From CANLBN01 sp034111645 (lineage in GTDB: Bacteria; Pseudomonadota; Gammaproteobacteria; Pseudomonadales; Cellvibrionaceae), in contig JAWUWW010000094.1 of the NCBI GenBank assembly GCA_034111645.1, forward strand, positions 1 through 8,695: DNA of 8,695 nt, given 5' to 3'. The notes under the pieces were generated by a model. That model was not told the origin of the DNA. It worked only from the letters and a program-made list of their open reading frames with translations, and searched no databases. Numbering within the stretch: position 1 is the stretch's first letter; every line of letters begins with the position of its first letter. Shown here in pieces: positions 7,260 to 8,695 of this stretch. The translations under genes were made by a program, and so were the position numbers.

Positions 7260-8270
7260 CTAGTGAAACACTCTATCGATATCGAATGCCTCGTTGTTCT
7301 TTAACATATGAAATACTGCCCGTGAGAGTTTGTGTGCCACTGCGCGTATGGCGACTATCCCATTGCGCTTTTGTCTTTTACGCTCATAAAAACCTTTGGC
7401 TTGGTTGTTGAAACGCACCATGTAGTGGGCGGCTTCTGAAAATGCCCATGAAAGATATTTGTTACCTGCCTTGCGATTACCAGTGCCTTTTTTCTTGCCG
7501 TTACTTTCACGAATACTATTCACGCAGCGGCAATAAGACGCGTAATTCCCTGGTGGATCAAAACGTTGAATATCGCCTGTTTCGAGCATAATGGTTAAAC
7601 CTAAAATCGGGCCAATGCCTGTGACTGATGTGAGTAACTTATATTCATTTTTGAGTGATACACCTTCCAAAACTTGTTGCTCGACGAGTTTAATTTGTGT
7701 ATCCAACGTACGCATCAACACCAGATTACTATTGGCAGAATGGTAAAGGTAACCGTCTTTTTCGAAGGGTAGAACAAAGCTTTTTCTACGAATGGCAGTA
7801 CACGTTTGTTTATAACCTAGCGAGCGCCAGATTTGGTTTTGAATACTGAGAGCGTGAGTAGAAGCATGCCTGACAAGTTGCCGTCTTCGTCTGAGTAAAT
7901 CTCTTACTTGGCGATATTCTGGCGGGTAAATATAGCCCGTAGGTAGAATGTCTAAACGCATTAGGTGCGCCAAGTGAAAAGCATCCTGATGATCTCCGCT
8001 GTATTTTAAACCATCGTATTGCTTCACCGCGGTGGTGTTCACTAGCTCTACTTTGAAACCATTTTCTATAAGCCCATCGACGAGCCAATACCAGTTAAAA
8101 GTGGATTCAACTGCAACGGCCTTCAGCTCCTTTTTATAGGGCGATAGTAAGGCAATGGTTGTATTTAAATCATTGTCGATGCGTTTATCCACTAACTTGT
8201 TATCCTCTTCATCAATGACAACCACTACGTGGTTGTTTGAATGTAAATCAATGCCGCAGTAATATGACAT
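7260..8270 (-). CDS. IS110-family DEDD transposase (RNA-guided recombinase family), apparently intact
   Basis: 336 residues, a normal full length for the family. The N-terminal RuvC-like domain shows the acidic tetrad: D8 in GIDLH, E55 in AVESTF, and D93 and D96 in SGDHQD. The C-terminal transposase domain contains TGIGPILGLTIMLETGDI followed by ASYCRCV, with S245 matching the conserved serine region used for catalysis in IS110 recombinases. Family members move as a circular intermediate; IS621 was shown to use a bridge RNA that pairs with donor and target. The ATG at 8268-8270 is preceded by AGGAG six bases upstream, a strong ribosome binding site. No frameshift or internal stop is present, so the element may be active. 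Exact IS ends are not assignable, because this family has weak or no terminal inverted repeats. Whether it belongs to the IS110 or the IS1111 subgroup is undecided. Its strand matches the operon, but a spacer of more than 1 kb and a probable terminator separate them. Confidence 0.93.
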   Translation of the reverse strand: MSYYCGIDLHSNNHVVVVIDEEDNKLVDKRIDNDLNTTIALLSPYKKELKAVAVESTFNWYWLVDGLIENGFKVELVNTTAVKQYDGLKYSGDHQDAFHLAHLMRLDILPTGYIYPPEYRQVRDLLRRRRQLVRHASTHALSIQNQIWRSLGYKQTCTAIRRKSFVLPFEKDGYLYHSANSNLVLMRTLDTQIKLVEQQVLEGVSLKNEYKLLTSVTGIGPILGLTIMLETGDIQRFDPPGNYASYCRCVNSIRESNGKKKGTGNRKAGNKYLSWAFSEAAHYMVRFNNQAKGFYERKRQKRNGIVAIRAVAHKLSRAVFHMLKNNEAFDIDRVFH

Positions 8271-8292
8271 TACAGTCTCCTGTTTTTGTTTG

Positions 8293-8326
8293 GTTTAGGA
8301 ACCTACAGCTTAGCTGGAACTTAAAC
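8293..8326 (-). promoter_or_regulatory. Leader stem-loop upstream of the IS110 transposase
   Basis: GTTTA (8293-8297) pairs with TAAAC (8322-8326) and encloses a CAGC-TTA-GCTG hairpin (8306-8316). The structure ends 23 bases upstream of the transposase start codon and does not cover the AGGAG ribosome binding site. It may be a 5' leader structure, a subterminal element used in circle formation, or part of the IS guide RNA. No promoter could be picked out with confidence. Confidence 0.3.
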
Positions 8327-8592
8327 TAGGAGGCTGGCTAGAGGATTATCAGGTTCGTTGAAATCGACCAAATCGATAGGGTCAACGACCGCTACTGGCA
8401 CATTCTTCCAATTCAAACCCAACACGGTAACTGTCTGCTATCTCAGTTTTCACCGGCAATGTAAAATTGACCCACCTGAGGCACAATATTCGCTGTTTCT
8501 ACATCAGGGGTGACAAAATGGCAAAATTTCGCAGTCTTTGCCCGTCGCGATATTACAGTTTATGCGCACAAGACGTCAACGAAATTAAATAT
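8327..8592. other. Non-coding or degraded flank between the IS110 element and the right-hand gene
   Basis: No credible complete gene is visible. A 34-codon minus-strand frame (GTG at 8423-8425, stop at 8321-8323) ends in FNEPDNPLASLLV. It has protein-like composition but no ribosome binding site, and may be the tail of a gene broken by transposition. A short stretch at 8451-8480 resembles an IS21-type end. The IS110 boundary must lie somewhere in this interval or just below it. Confidence 0.4.
8451..8480. mobile_element. Possible remnant of an IS21-family end
   Basis: On the minus strand the segment reads CAGGTGGGTCAATTTTACAT followed by TGCCGGTG. The block GGGTCAATTTTACATTG resembles the terminal repeats of IS21-family elements as I remember them. 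Only one copy is present and no istA or istB reading frame is detectable nearby, so at most this is a decayed end. Recognition is from memory of the family pattern only. Confidence 0.3.
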
Positions 8593-8618
8593 AGCAAGCA
8601 CAATATGTTGTGCTTGCT
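8593..8618 (-). terminator. Strong hairpin after the right-hand gene, probable terminator
   Basis: AGCAAGCACAA (8593-8603) and TTGTGCTTGCT (8608-8618) form a perfect 11-bp stem with a 4-nt loop. It lies 35 nt past the stop codon of the gene entering from the right edge. On the minus strand the stem is followed by ATATTTAATTTC, only moderately T-rich, so termination strength is uncertain. The placement supports a role in ending transcription from the right-hand gene. Confidence 0.55.
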
Positions 8619-8653
8619 GGAGTTAAGTTGATAGCCCTTACATTTGTCCAGTA

Positions 8654-8695
8654 TTAATTATCCACTTCATAGCGCTTAATGCCGCCTATCCAGGT
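8654..8695 (-). CDS. C-terminal end of a gene entering from the right edge, product unknown
   Basis: The last 13 codons read TWIGGIKRYEVDN and end in TAA (8654-8656) on the minus strand; the rest lies outside the window. Support is limited to an open frame reaching the window edge, a protein-like composition, and a perfect 11-bp hairpin 35 nt downstream in a terminator-like position. The function cannot be inferred from so few residues. A chance open frame of this length is possible, so confidence is modest. Confidence 0.4.
   Translation of the reverse strand, partial: TWIGGIKRYEVDN

Noticed and set aside
7810..8088. 92-codon minus-strand frame inside the transposase region
   Set aside because: It lies wholly within the IS110 coding region in another frame and has no protein-family features.
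8321..8425. Small minus-strand ORF ending FNEPDNPLASLLV as a real gene
   Set aside because: Only 34 codons, GTG start without a ribosome binding site; kept only as a possible broken gene tail.

Overview
The window holds one compact, co-directional minus-strand operon that looks like an accessory (probably anti-phage or restriction-modification) island, followed by about 1.1 kb of gene-poor, repeat-rich DNA, an intact IS110-family insertion sequence, and the debris and flank of another minus-strand gene. No housekeeping marker is present. The IS type, the moderately AT-rich composition and the style of the intergenic repeats suggest a gammaproteobacterium, perhaps a marine Alteromonadales- or Vibrio-like organism, but this is only an inference.

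Layout in transcription order, high to low coordinates. 8654-8695 is the last 13 codons of a gene entering from the right edge, followed by a strong hairpin at 8593-8618. 8271-8592 is mostly non-coding and carries a probable remnant of an IS21-type end and a stem-loop in front of the transposase. 7260-8270 is a full-length IS110-family DEDD transposase, followed at once by a structured, T-rich-tailed element (7184-7257). 6135-7183 contains no convincing gene. It does hold a 132-bp imperfect palindrome and two diverged copies of a repeat that share a covarying hairpin.

The operon starts with a C5-cytosine DNA methyltransferase (5010-6134). It is followed, with a 1-nt stop/start overlap, by a 992-aa protein (2032-5010). 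This protein has a MORC/MutL-type GHKL ATPase module at its N terminus and a histidine-kinase-like H-box plus second GHKL ATPase module at its C terminus. Next, with an 11-nt overlap, is a 587-aa protein whose N terminus is a receiver (response-regulator) domain and whose large remainder I do not recognise (279-2042). A fourth gene (1-229, cut by the window edge) begins 49 nt later behind a good ribosome binding site. Its N terminus is helical and resembles the SAM-like core-binding domain of integrases; the nuclease or other effector activity may lie in its unseen part.

The working model is inference. The methyltransferase marks self DNA. The double-ATPase protein senses or remodels unmodified or invading DNA and behaves as a histidine kinase. 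It passes a phosphoryl signal, or a conformational signal, to the receiver protein, which gates an effector in its own C-terminal region or in the fourth gene. MORC-like ATPases in restriction-modification neighbourhoods are established knowledge. A methyltransferase operon that carries a complete-looking kinase/receiver pair, with the kinase fused to a MORC-like ATPase, is the most interesting thing here.
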